This document shows, piece by piece, positions 23,428 to 29,655 of a stretch of DNA of 42,646 bases. The number at the start of each line of letters is the position of its first letter. Position 1 is the first letter of the stretch. The translations under genes and the position numbers were made by a program. Under the pieces are notes generated by a model, which saw only the letters and a program-made list of their open reading frames with translations, was not told the origin of the DNA and did not search any database. This DNA comes from an uncultured Bacteroidales bacterium (GTDB taxonomy: Bacteria; Bacteroidota; Bacteroidia; Bacteroidales; F082): assembly GCA_946407975.1 (NCBI GenBank), contig CAMJQC010000021.1:1-42646 (forward strand), read 5' to 3'.

Positions 23428-24075
23428 TCATTGCGTAAAGACGTAACGTAATATGTTAGCGCCCATCTTCAGGGCTTTCTCTCTGGTCTCTTGAGAGTCG
23501 TGATGCACGCGCTGATCTTCCCAGCCATCGCCGAGGTCGCATTCGTAAGAGAAGATACACACCAGTCTGCCCTCGTATATCAGACCGAAGAGCTGAGGCG
23601 GCTTGTTGTCGTGTTCGTGAATCTTGGGCAACCCGTTCGGAAAGCTATAAGGCGCTTTGAAAATCGGATGAGAATAAGGCAGTTCCACGAAGTCGAGTTC
23701 AGGAAAGACCTTCTTCATCTGAGGCTCGATATATTTTCGAATGCCATAGTTGTCGTCGATATGCAGAAAGCCACCGCCAATCATATAGTTGCGAAGGTTC
23801 TGGGCTTCAGCGGCATCAAAAACCACATTGCCATGACCTGTCATATAGACGTATGGATAATTGAATATATCGGGACTTGCGGGATCAACGGCAGGCACCT
23901 CAGGGTTGATGTCGGTGCCGATCTCCTGGTTGCAGAAACGCACAAGATTAGGCAATGACGTCGGATTGCCATACCAGTCGCCGCCACCGCGATATTTCAG
24001 CAAGGCGATATTCAACTGCTGGGCCGAAGCCGCAAAACTGACCAACATCAATATGACTATCAACAGTTTCTTCAT
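23428..24075 (-). CDS. DUF4159 exported protein
   Basis: The start at 24075 gives a clear signal peptide (MKKLLIVILMLVSFAASAQ) and a 215-residue protein; its ATG overlaps the rsmE stop (ATGA). The mature part begins LNIALLKYRGGGDWYGNPTS. Later segments are YPYVYMTGHGNVVFD, NYMIGGGFLHIDDNYGI and FPELDFVELPYSHPIF. This is the DUF4159 fold, a glutamine-amidotransferase-like Rossmann domain usually lacking a catalytic cysteine. DUF4159 proteins are found near MoxR/VWA-type gene sets; none is here. Function unknown, probably periplasmic. Confidence 0.8.
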   Translation of the reverse strand: MKKLLIVILMLVSFAASAQQLNIALLKYRGGGDWYGNPTSLPNLVRFCNQEIGTDINPEVPAVDPASPDIFNYPYVYMTGHGNVVFDAAEAQNLRNYMIGGGFLHIDDNYGIRKYIEPQMKKVFPELDFVELPYSHPIFKAPYSFPNGLPKIHEHDNKPPQLFGLIYEGRLVCIFSYECDLGDGWEDQRVHHDSQETREKALKMGANILRYVFTQ

Positions 24076-24779
24076 TTCATCTGATTGATTAACTGAACCG
24101 TGTGACATGCTACGACAGCTGCCGTCTCGGTCCGCAGACGGGCATCACCTAAACTGCACGGAACAAAGCCATGTTCCTTGGCCAGTTCCACCTCTTCAAG
24201 GCTGAAATCGCCTTCAGGTCCGATAAGGACCAGCACATTCTCACCCTTATGGTACAGATCACAAAGCTGTTCTTTGACGTTATCGTCAATCCAGGCAATG
24301 AACTTCTGTCCATCGAAGGGAAGCTTTACCAGTTTATCAAACGGCATCAGGTCAACGATTTCAGGCAACCGCGATTTGATGCTCTGTTTCATGGCCGACG
24401 CCATCACCTTCTCAAAGCGTTCCACGTTAGCAGCGCGACGCTCCGAATGATAGGAAGTGAACAGACGCACACGGTCTATGCCTATCTCAGTCGCTTTCTC
24501 TAAAAACCACTCGGTGCGTTCGTTGAGTTTGGTCGGCGCAATGGCAATTTCCAGATTGAACCCCCAATGGTCGTAGCCTTTGCGCTTGTTCGTCAGGTTG
24601 ACGGTAGCTCTTTTCGGCAGTGCCTCTACCATCTCGCCATCATAGAGATATCCCTTGCCATCGGTGACGCAGAAACGGTCGCCTTCCGACATGCGCAGGA
24701 CCTTCACACAATGCTTGGACTCTTCCTCCGGCATCGTGACCAGTCCCAAATCCGCATCAGGCAAGTAGAATACGTTCAT
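24072..24779 (-). CDS. rsmE: 16S rRNA (uracil1498-N3)-methyltransferase
   Basis: RsmE methylates U1498 of 16S rRNA using SAM. The protein (235 residues from the ATG at 24779; a GTG one codon earlier is possible) has an N-terminal PUA-like RNA-binding part (MNVFYLPDADLG; HCVKVLRMSEGDRFCVTDGK). Its C-terminal SPOUT domain has the deep-knot sequence LVLIGPEGDFSLEEVELAKE then LGDARLRTETAAVVA. The start codon overlaps the argS stop by one base (TGATG), and its own stop overlaps the DUF4159 start, so translation of the three is coupled. Confidence 0.93.
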   Translation of the reverse strand: MNVFYLPDADLGLVTMPEEESKHCVKVLRMSEGDRFCVTDGKGYLYDGEMVEALPKRATVNLTNKRKGYDHWGFNLEIAIAPTKLNERTEWFLEKATEIGIDRVRLFTSYHSERRAANVERFEKVMASAMKQSIKSRLPEIVDLMPFDKLVKLPFDGQKFIAWIDDNVKEQLCDLYHKGENVLVLIGPEGDFSLEEVELAKEHGFVPCSLGDARLRTETAAVVACHTVQLINQMK

Positions 24780-26590
24780 CACATTCTCTCTGGCATTCCT
24801 ATACCTAACAGTTCGGAAGCGTTCCTCAACAAAGCAGACACCATGTCGCAGATCTGCAGCCGGAACATGCGGCGGTCAGCGTCCTCCTCTTTAAGGATAC
24901 TGCATTCCTGATAGAATTGATTGAATTCCTTCGCCAAGTCGAAGATGAAATTGGCGATCATGGCAGGGCTACGGTTCTCACCGGCTTGGGCAAGCACCAT
25001 AGGCCAACCGTACATCATCACGATGATTTCCTTTTCCTTAGGCTGGAGGTCGTTGACCTTCACTTCGGGGACAAGGGTGATGCCTTGTTCAGCGGCTTTT
25101 CGGAGCACCGAGCAGATACGGGCGTGCGTGTATTGCACAAACGGACCTGTATTGCCGTTGAAATCAATGGATTCGGAAGGATTGAACAGCATCGTCTTCT
25201 TAGGATCCACCTTGAGGATGAAATACTTCAAGGCGCCCAAACCGATGGTGTGATAGAGTTTGTCGGCATCTTCCGGGGAGAGGTCTTTGGCTTTGCCGAG
25301 CTCGTCGGACACTGCTTTGGCTGTCGCAACCATCTCGTCCATGAGGTCGTCGGCATCGACCACGGTACCCTCACGTGATTTCATCTTGCCGTTGGGCAGC
25401 TCCACCATGCCATAGGAAAGGTGTTCGATACTGTTGCCCCACTCGCGGCCGAGACGCACCAATACGCGCTTCAGCACGTCGAAGTGATAAATCTGTTCGT
25501 TGCCCACGACATAGATCAGTTTCTCGGGGTCGTATTCCTTGACACGCAACTGAGCCGTACCTAAGTCCTGCGTCATATAGACCGAAGTGCCATCGCGTCG
25601 GAGCAGCAGCTTCTCGTCCAGGCCTTCGTCACGGAGGTCGCACCACACCGAGTTGTCGTCACGGCGATAGAAAACACCTTTTTCAAGGCCCTCCTGTACC
25701 AACGCCTTACCGAGCAAGTAAGTCTGCGATTCGTAGTATATCTTTTCAAAAGCGACGCCCATGCGTTTATAGGTCACGTCGAAGCCATCGTAGACCCATT
25801 GGTTCATCGTAGACCAAAGCTGTCGTATCTCAGGGTCATTGGCTTCCCATTTCACCAGCATCTCCCTGGCTTCCTGCATCAGTTTCGATTCGCTTTCCGC
25901 CTTGGCTTTAGCTGCTTCCTGGGCTTTCTCATCAAGCTGGTCGTAATCTGCCGGCAACAGCGTCTTCAGCTCTTCCTTATACTTCTTATCGAAAAGGACA
26001 TAGAAATCGCCAATGAGATGGTCGCCTTTCTTCCCTGTCGACTCAGGCGTGCAGCCGTCGCCCCACTTTTTCCAAGCCAGCATGCTCTTGCAGATATGGA
26101 TGCCTCTATCGTTCACCAAATTGACGCGCACCACGTTCTTACCGTTGGCTTTCAGAATCTCCGAGACGCTCCAACCGAGAAGGTTGTTACGGATATGGCC
26201 CAAATGCAACGGTTTGTTAGTATTCGGAGAGGAATACTCAACAACCACTGATTTGCCTGAAACAGGCTTCCTTCCAAAGCCACGATTCCCGTGGTTTTCC
26301 TTGAAGAAAGACATCCAAAAATGATCTGAAATAAGGATATTAAGGAAACCTTTAACCACGTTGAACTTGGCGATCATATCCGATTCCTTAAGCATCTCCT
26401 CGCCCATCTCCTGCGCCAATTGCTGGGGATTGCGCCCAGCCAACTTCACAAAAGGAAAGACCACAACGGTCATATCGCCTTCAAATTCAGGACGGGTTTT
26501 CTGAAAACTTACTTGTTGTTCGGGAGCCTCCTGTCCATACAAGTTCTTGAACGAATTCAGAAACAGCTGCTTCAATATTTCTTCTAACAT
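24779..26590 (-). CDS. argS: Arginyl-tRNA synthetase
   Basis: This class I synthetase charges tRNA-Arg. The start is the ATG at 26590 (MLEEILKQLF, 603 residues); a longer frame to 26686 would cross the promoter. HIGH motif: SSPNTNKPLHLGHIRNNLLG (HLGH). The region equal to KMSKS is GKMKSREGTVV, as is usual in Bacteroidota ArgRS. The C-terminal DALR-type anticodon domain contains THARICSVLRKA and ends at GIGMPERM. The gene is transcribed away from pyrB and leads an operon with rsmE and DUF4159. Confidence 0.96.
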   Translation of the reverse strand: MLEEILKQLFLNSFKNLYGQEAPEQQVSFQKTRPEFEGDMTVVVFPFVKLAGRNPQQLAQEMGEEMLKESDMIAKFNVVKGFLNILISDHFWMSFFKENHGNRGFGRKPVSGKSVVVEYSSPNTNKPLHLGHIRNNLLGWSVSEILKANGKNVVRVNLVNDRGIHICKSMLAWKKWGDGCTPESTGKKGDHLIGDFYVLFDKKYKEELKTLLPADYDQLDEKAQEAAKAKAESESKLMQEAREMLVKWEANDPEIRQLWSTMNQWVYDGFDVTYKRMGVAFEKIYYESQTYLLGKALVQEGLEKGVFYRRDDNSVWCDLRDEGLDEKLLLRRDGTSVYMTQDLGTAQLRVKEYDPEKLIYVVGNEQIYHFDVLKRVLVRLGREWGNSIEHLSYGMVELPNGKMKSREGTVVDADDLMDEMVATAKAVSDELGKAKDLSPEDADKLYHTIGLGALKYFILKVDPKKTMLFNPSESIDFNGNTGPFVQYTHARICSVLRKAAEQGITLVPEVKVNDLQPKEKEIIVMMYGWPMVLAQAGENRSPAMIANFIFDLAKEFNQFYQECSILKEEDADRRMFRLQICDMVSALLRNASELLGIGMPERM

Positions 26591-26609
26591 AGCTAAACTT
26601 TTAATTGCA

Positions 26610-26617
26610 CAAAAATA
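26610..26617 (-). promoter_or_regulatory. -7 box TATTTTTG for argS
   Basis: Exact TAnnTTTG match on the minus strand, 19 bases before the argS ATG. It supports the start at 26590. Confidence 0.65.
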
Positions 26618-26649
26618 GTAAAAAAAGACCTTTTTTATTGAAAAAGATG

Positions 26650-26657
26650 TATTTTTG
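26650..26657 (+). promoter_or_regulatory. -7 box TATTTTTG for the pyrB leader
   Basis: Exact TAnnTTTG match on the plus strand in the argS-pyrB divergent region. Transcription would start near 26661, about 150 bases before pyrB and 4 bases before the leader ORF. No clear -33 element is visible at the right distance. Confidence 0.65.
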
Positions 26658-26664
26658 CATTCCG

Positions 26665-26769
26665 ATGATTCGTTTAAAAAAGTCACCGGATAGTCTTATT
26701 AAAAAGGAATCTTCTGATTCCTTAACATTGAATTTCAAATTTTTACATACCGACGGTCAAAATTGTTGA
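26665..26769 (+). CDS. Putative pyrB leader peptide (34 residues)
   Basis: The frame opens with ATG at 26665, just after the expected transcription start, begins MIRLKKSPDSL and stops with TGA at 26767-26769. The stop lies in the 3' arm of the terminator stem (26766-26774), so a ribosome reaching it would prevent the stem from forming. The peptide has no recognisable domain; the value is in its position. This layout parallels the pyrL leader of Escherichia coli pyrBI (44 codons, end overlapping the attenuator). There is no ribosome binding site, but bamD and the DUF6913 gene here also start within a few bases of their -7 boxes. The frame could still be chance: it is short. Confidence 0.5.
   Translation: MIRLKKSPDSLIKKESSDSLTLNFKFLHTDGQNC
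26704..26723 (+). other. Pause-hairpin candidate in the pyrB leader
   Basis: An 8-bp stem AAGGAATC with GATTCCTT and loop TTCT, about 45 bases after the start of transcription. The next 28 bases are U-rich (including TTTTT at 26740-26744 region), a sequence where polymerase could pause at low UTP, as proposed for E. coli pyrBI. Confidence 0.55.
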
Positions 26770-26782
26770 CCGTCTTTTTTTT
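26752..26782 (+). terminator. Intrinsic terminator (attenuator) before pyrB
   Basis: A perfect 9-bp stem (GACGGTCAA 26752-26760, TTGACCGTC 26766-26774) with a 5-base loop is followed by eight T residues (26775-26782), 29 bases before the pyrB ATG. No gene upstream on the plus strand needs terminating, because argS is divergent, so it acts on the pyrB leader or on a small RNA. Confidence 0.85.
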
Positions 26783-26811
26783 ATTCGCAACAACATTAAA
26801 AACATATCTTT

Positions 26812-27732
26812 ATGCCAATCTCTCTTAAAAACCGCAGTCTGATTTCCATCAGCGATTACACGCCTGAAGAAATCTGTCATGTCCTGGACATCGCAGAGGA
26901 TTTCGAGAAAAACCCGCATCAGAATCTACTGAACGGGCGCATCATCGCCTCGTTGTTTTTCGAGCCTTCGACCCGAACCCGTTTGAGCTTCGAGACCGCC
27001 ATCCAACTGCTTGGCGGCAATGTCATCGGCTTCAGCAGCACGGCAGGCACAAGCATTCAAAAAGGCGAATCGCTTGCCGACACCATCACCATGGTGGCCA
27101 GCTATGCCGACCTGATCGTCATGCGCAACCCCATCGAGGGTTCTGCCAGATTTGCTTCGGAAGTCTCAAAAGTGCCAGTCATCAACGCTGGCGACGGTGC
27201 CAACCAGCACCCCACTCAGTGTCTGCTCGACCTTTACAGCATCCGCAAGACGCAAGGCACCCTCGACAACCTCACCATCACTTTGGTAGGCGACCTGAAA
27301 TACGGCCGCACGGTCCACAGTCTGGTGGAAGCCATGAGCCATTACAACACCAAGTTCAACCTTGTTTCACCTGTAGAGCTAAAACTGCCAAGCGTGGTAA
27401 AGCAGCACATCAAGGATGCGCATTTGGAATACAACCAATACACCGAACTCGAAGACGGCATCCCGAGTGCCGACATCATCTACATGACCCGCATCCAGCG
27501 TGAACGTTTCCCCGATCCTGAAGAATACGAGAAAGTGAAGGACTCCTATGTGCTTCGCAACTACATGCTTGACAATTCAAAACCCAATTGCCGTGTTTTG
27601 CACCCATTGCCACGTGTCAACGAAATCCACGTCGATGTCGATGCCAACCCGAAGGCATATTATTTCCAACAGGCCCAGAACGGCGTCTATGCCCGTCAGG
27701 CACTTATCGCATCAATACTTGGGTTAAAATAA
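26812..27732 (+). CDS. pyrB: Aspartate carbamoyltransferase catalytic subunit
   Basis: The enzyme makes carbamoyl aspartate, the first committed pyrimidine step. The 306-residue protein has the carbamoyl-phosphate site [15 protein letters not shown] (S53-T54-R55-T56-R57), K84 in [10 protein letters not shown], the [16 protein letters not shown] motif, and the aspartate-side HPLPRVNEI. The pyrI gene 483 bases downstream encodes the regulatory chain, so the product is expected to be an allosteric ATCase of the E. coli type. Expression is probably controlled through the upstream attenuator; no clear second promoter lies between terminator and ATG. The pyrB stop coincides with the first base of a heptad repeat. 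Confidence 0.97.
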   Translation: MPISLKNRSLISISDYTPEEICHVLDIAEDFEKNPHQNLLNGRIIASLFFEPSTRTRLSFETAIQLLGGNVIGFSSTAGTSIQKGESLADTITMVASYADLIVMRNPIEGSARFASEVSKVPVINAGDGANQHPTQCLLDLYSIRKTQGTLDNLTITLVGDLKYGRTVHSLVEAMSHYNTKFNLVSPVELKLPSVVKQHIKDAHLEYNQYTELEDGIPSADIIYMTRIQRERFPDPEEYEKVKDSYVLRNYMLDNSKPNCRVLHPLPRVNEIHVDVDANPKAYYFQQAQNGVYARQALIASILGLK

Positions 27733-27744
27733 TTCAAAATTCAA
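27732..27744 (+). repeat. Left heptad repeat flanking the four-helix-bundle gene
   Basis: ATTCAAA ATTCAA: two 7-bp units beginning on the last base of the pyrB stop codon. It is inverted relative to the repeat at 28172-28185. Confidence 0.6.
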
Positions 27745-27763
27745 TATTTTAGAATTAAAAATT

Positions 27764-28171
27764 ATGGCAAGTTACAAAAGGTTTGAAGATTTACCAATTT
27801 GGCAGGAAGCTCGTGATTTCTCCAAAAAGGTGTTTTGGGCTTCCAAAGAAGGTGAGTTTTCAAAAGAGTTTCGGCTGTGTTCACAAATCCGAGCATCATC
27901 AGGTTCGATTATGGACAACATAGCTGAAGGCTTTGAGAGAAATGGCAATGGAGAGTTCAAGCAGTTCCTATATTATGCAAAAGGATCCTGCGGAGAATCT
28001 AGAAGCCAACTCTACCGTGCGTTTGACTACGGGTTCTTGCCAGAAGAACAATTTGAAGCATTAAAAACTCAGTCAGAAGAAATTTCTAAATCAATTTGCA
28101 GTTTCATCGATTATTTGCAAAGCTCAGAAATGAAAGGAACTAAATACAAGTCTCCAGATGAATCTAAATAG
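27764..28171 (+). CDS. Four-helix-bundle (S23/23S IVS-type) protein
   Basis: The 135-residue all-helical protein has the family's hallmarks. Near the start is YKRFEDLPIWQEARDFSKKV (the usual F..L..W..A..L...VY pattern), then the conserved SQIRASSGSIMDNIAEGFER and FLYYAKGSCGESRSQL, and a final helix. Such proteins were first seen in 23S rRNA intervening sequences of Leptospira and Coxiella and are common as free genes in Bacteroidota; their role is unknown. Here it sits between pyrB and pyrI, which are otherwise adjacent partners. Inverted 7-bp repeats hug the gene on both sides. The surrounding spacers are very AT-rich, unlike pyrB and pyrI. It looks like an inserted cassette that kept the operon reading through. 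Confidence 0.9.
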   Translation: MASYKRFEDLPIWQEARDFSKKVFWASKEGEFSKEFRLCSQIRASSGSIMDNIAEGFERNGNGEFKQFLYYAKGSCGESRSQLYRAFDYGFLPEEQFEALKTQSEEISKSICSFIDYLQSSEMKGTKYKSPDESK

Positions 28172-28185
28172 TTGAATCTTGAATC
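28172..28185 (-). repeat. Right heptad repeat flanking the four-helix-bundle gene
   Basis: TTGAATC TTGAATC on the plus strand, directly after the stop codon. Its reverse complement, GATTCAA GATTCAA, mirrors the left repeat (ATTCAAAATTCAA). Confidence 0.6.
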
Positions 28186-28215
28186 TTAAAATTTTAAATC
28201 TTTAAATTCACAATT

Positions 28216-28683
28216 ATGGAAAAAAGAAAAGAACTCATCGTTTCCGCTATTGAAAACGGAACCGTCATTGATCATATCCCTGCCGACAGAGTGTTTCAAG
28301 TCGTCAAAATCCTGGGACTGGAAAAAGTCAACAACCCGATGTATTTCGGCACCAATGTAGAAAGTAAGAAGTACGGCACAAAAGGATTCATCAAAGTGTC
28401 CGACAAATACTTTGCCCCCGAAGAAGTGAACAAAATCGCCCTTGTGGCTCCCACCGCCTCCATCATCGAGATCAAGGATTACGAAGTCATCAAGAAACAG
28501 ACTGCAAGCATCCCGGAAAGCATCGAGCACATTGTAAAATGCTTTAACCCGAACTGCATCACCAATAAAGAACATGATGTGCCCACCAAATTCCGTGTCA
28601 TCAAAGATGCCGAAGGACATATCAAACTGCACTGTCACTATTGCGAGAAGAACACTACCGAAGACAAGATAGAATTCCTATAA
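28216..28683 (+). CDS. pyrI: Aspartate carbamoyltransferase regulatory subunit
   Basis: The 155-residue chain has the allosteric nucleotide-binding domain (1-100; GTVIDHIPADRVFQVVKILG) and the zinc domain with C109, C114, C140 and C143 (KCFNPNCITN; LHCHYCEKN), which contacts the catalytic chain. It confers feedback control by CTP/UTP and activation by ATP in the E. coli enzyme. The start at 28216 follows an AT-rich spacer left by the four-helix-bundle cassette. No promoter box is visible in front of it, so it probably relies on read-through from pyrB. lemA begins 3 bases after the stop. Confidence 0.96.
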   Translation: MEKRKELIVSAIENGTVIDHIPADRVFQVVKILGLEKVNNPMYFGTNVESKKYGTKGFIKVSDKYFAPEEVNKIALVAPTASIIEIKDYEVIKKQTASIPESIEHIVKCFNPNCITNKEHDVPTKFRVIKDAEGHIKLHCHYCEKNTTEDKIEFL

Positions 28684-28686
28684 GCC

Positions 28687-29262
28687 ATGAAAAAGACCTG
28701 GACCATCATCGTTATCATTCTGGCCGTTCTTATCGGCTGGGGCGCCGTTACCTACAACCGTCTTGTCAAAGCGCAAGAAGCCATGACCACTTCATGGGGA
28801 CAGGTAGAAAACGTATATCAACGCCGTGCCGACCTGATACCCAACCTCGTCGCCGTCGTAAAGAGCTATGCCGATTACGAAGGAGCCACAGTCGTCGCTG
28901 TCACTGAAGCGCGTGCCAAAGCAGCTTCGACTGTCGTCGAAGAAGGCAACGAGGCACAGTTTCAAGAATTCGAAACGGCTCAAAACGACCTCACCAACTC
29001 ATTGAACCGCCTCATCATCACAGCTGAAAACTACCCTGACCTGAAAGCCAATCAGGAATACCTTGACCTGCAGGCGCAACTCGCCGGTTGCGAGGACCGC
29101 ATCCAAACGGAACGCAAGCGTTTCAACGAACAGGCTATGACTTACAACCAAAACATACGCAGATTCCCTGCCAATATCATTGCCAAGATCTTCGGCTTTG
29201 AAAAAAAGCCTTATTTCGAGGCTGTGACCGATAACGCGGAGCACGCTCCAAAAATAGGATGA
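28687..29262 (+). CDS. lemA: LemA family membrane-anchored protein
   Basis: The protein of 191 residues has an N-terminal membrane helix (TWTIIVIILAVLIGWGAVTY) followed by a helical cytosolic or periplasmic domain with the LemA signatures YNRLVKAQEAMTTSWGQVEN, VYQRRADLIPNLVAVVKSYA, RLIITAENYPDLKAN and MTYNQNIRRFPANIIA. LemA function is unknown; genes often occur with TPM-domain (YgcG) proteins, which are absent here. The ATG is 3 bases after the pyrI stop, so it is the last gene of the pyr operon, ending at the 29283-29309 hairpin. Confidence 0.92.
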   Translation: MKKTWTIIVIILAVLIGWGAVTYNRLVKAQEAMTTSWGQVENVYQRRADLIPNLVAVVKSYADYEGATVVAVTEARAKAASTVVEEGNEAQFQEFETAQNDLTNSLNRLIITAENYPDLKANQEYLDLQAQLAGCEDRIQTERKRFNEQAMTYNQNIRRFPANIIAKIFGFEKKPYFEAVTDNAEHAPKIG

Positions 29263-29282
29263 TCTCCGTTCAATATAACGAT

Positions 29283-29309
29283 AAAGGCGGGCTCAAAGAG
29301 TCCGCCTTT
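29283..29309. terminator. Bidirectional terminator hairpin between lemA and DUF3467
   Basis: A 12-bp stem (AAAGGCGGGCTC with GAGTCCGCCTTT, one G-T pair) and a 3-base loop between convergent genes. T runs on both sides are short (TTTATT), but the stem is strong. Confidence 0.75.
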
Positions 29310-29330
29310 ATTCTTGTCAAAGGATACGAA

Positions 29331-29636
29331 TTAAGCCTGTGCAGTAGGTCCTCCCATCGTGAACGGAGGCATTTTATCGCCTGAGTCCTTGATGTTGCCA
29401 TATTGCGTTTCGTATCGGTTGATGTTTTCAGCCAAAGCCTTGAAAAGACGCTTTGCATTCTGAGGTGTCATGACGATGCGCGATCTAACCTTGGCTTTAG
29501 GAGCACCTGGCATAATCTGTGCAAAGTCAACGACAAATTCATTTGGCGTATGAGAGATGATGGCGAGATTTGAATAAACGCCGCCAGAGATTTCATCCGT
29601 CAACTCAATATTCAATTGTTTCTTGTTGTCTTCCAT
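29331..29636 (-). CDS. DUF3467 protein downstream of rpoC
   Basis: This 101-residue cytoplasmic protein begins with an acidic stretch (MEDNKKQLNIELTDEISGG). Conserved segments are VYSNLAIISHTPNEFVVDFA and RIVMTPQNAKRLFKALAENI, typical of DUF3467, and the end is Pro/Gly-rich. The function of the family is unknown. In Bacteroidota it commonly follows rpoC, here 19 bases after the rpoC stop, so it is the last gene of the rpoBC operon. A link with transcription or ribosomes is plausible only by position. Confidence 0.88.
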   Translation of the reverse strand: MEDNKKQLNIELTDEISGGVYSNLAIISHTPNEFVVDFAQIMPGAPKAKVRSRIVMTPQNAKRLFKALAENINRYETQYGNIKDSGDKMPPFTMGGPTAQA

Positions 29637-29655
29637 AAGTCAAATCAATATTGGT

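Noticed and set aside
26804-26814. TATCTTTA next to the pyrB ATG as a second pyrB promoter
   Set aside because: It lacks the final G of the -7 box and overlaps the start codon, which would place transcription start inside the gene.
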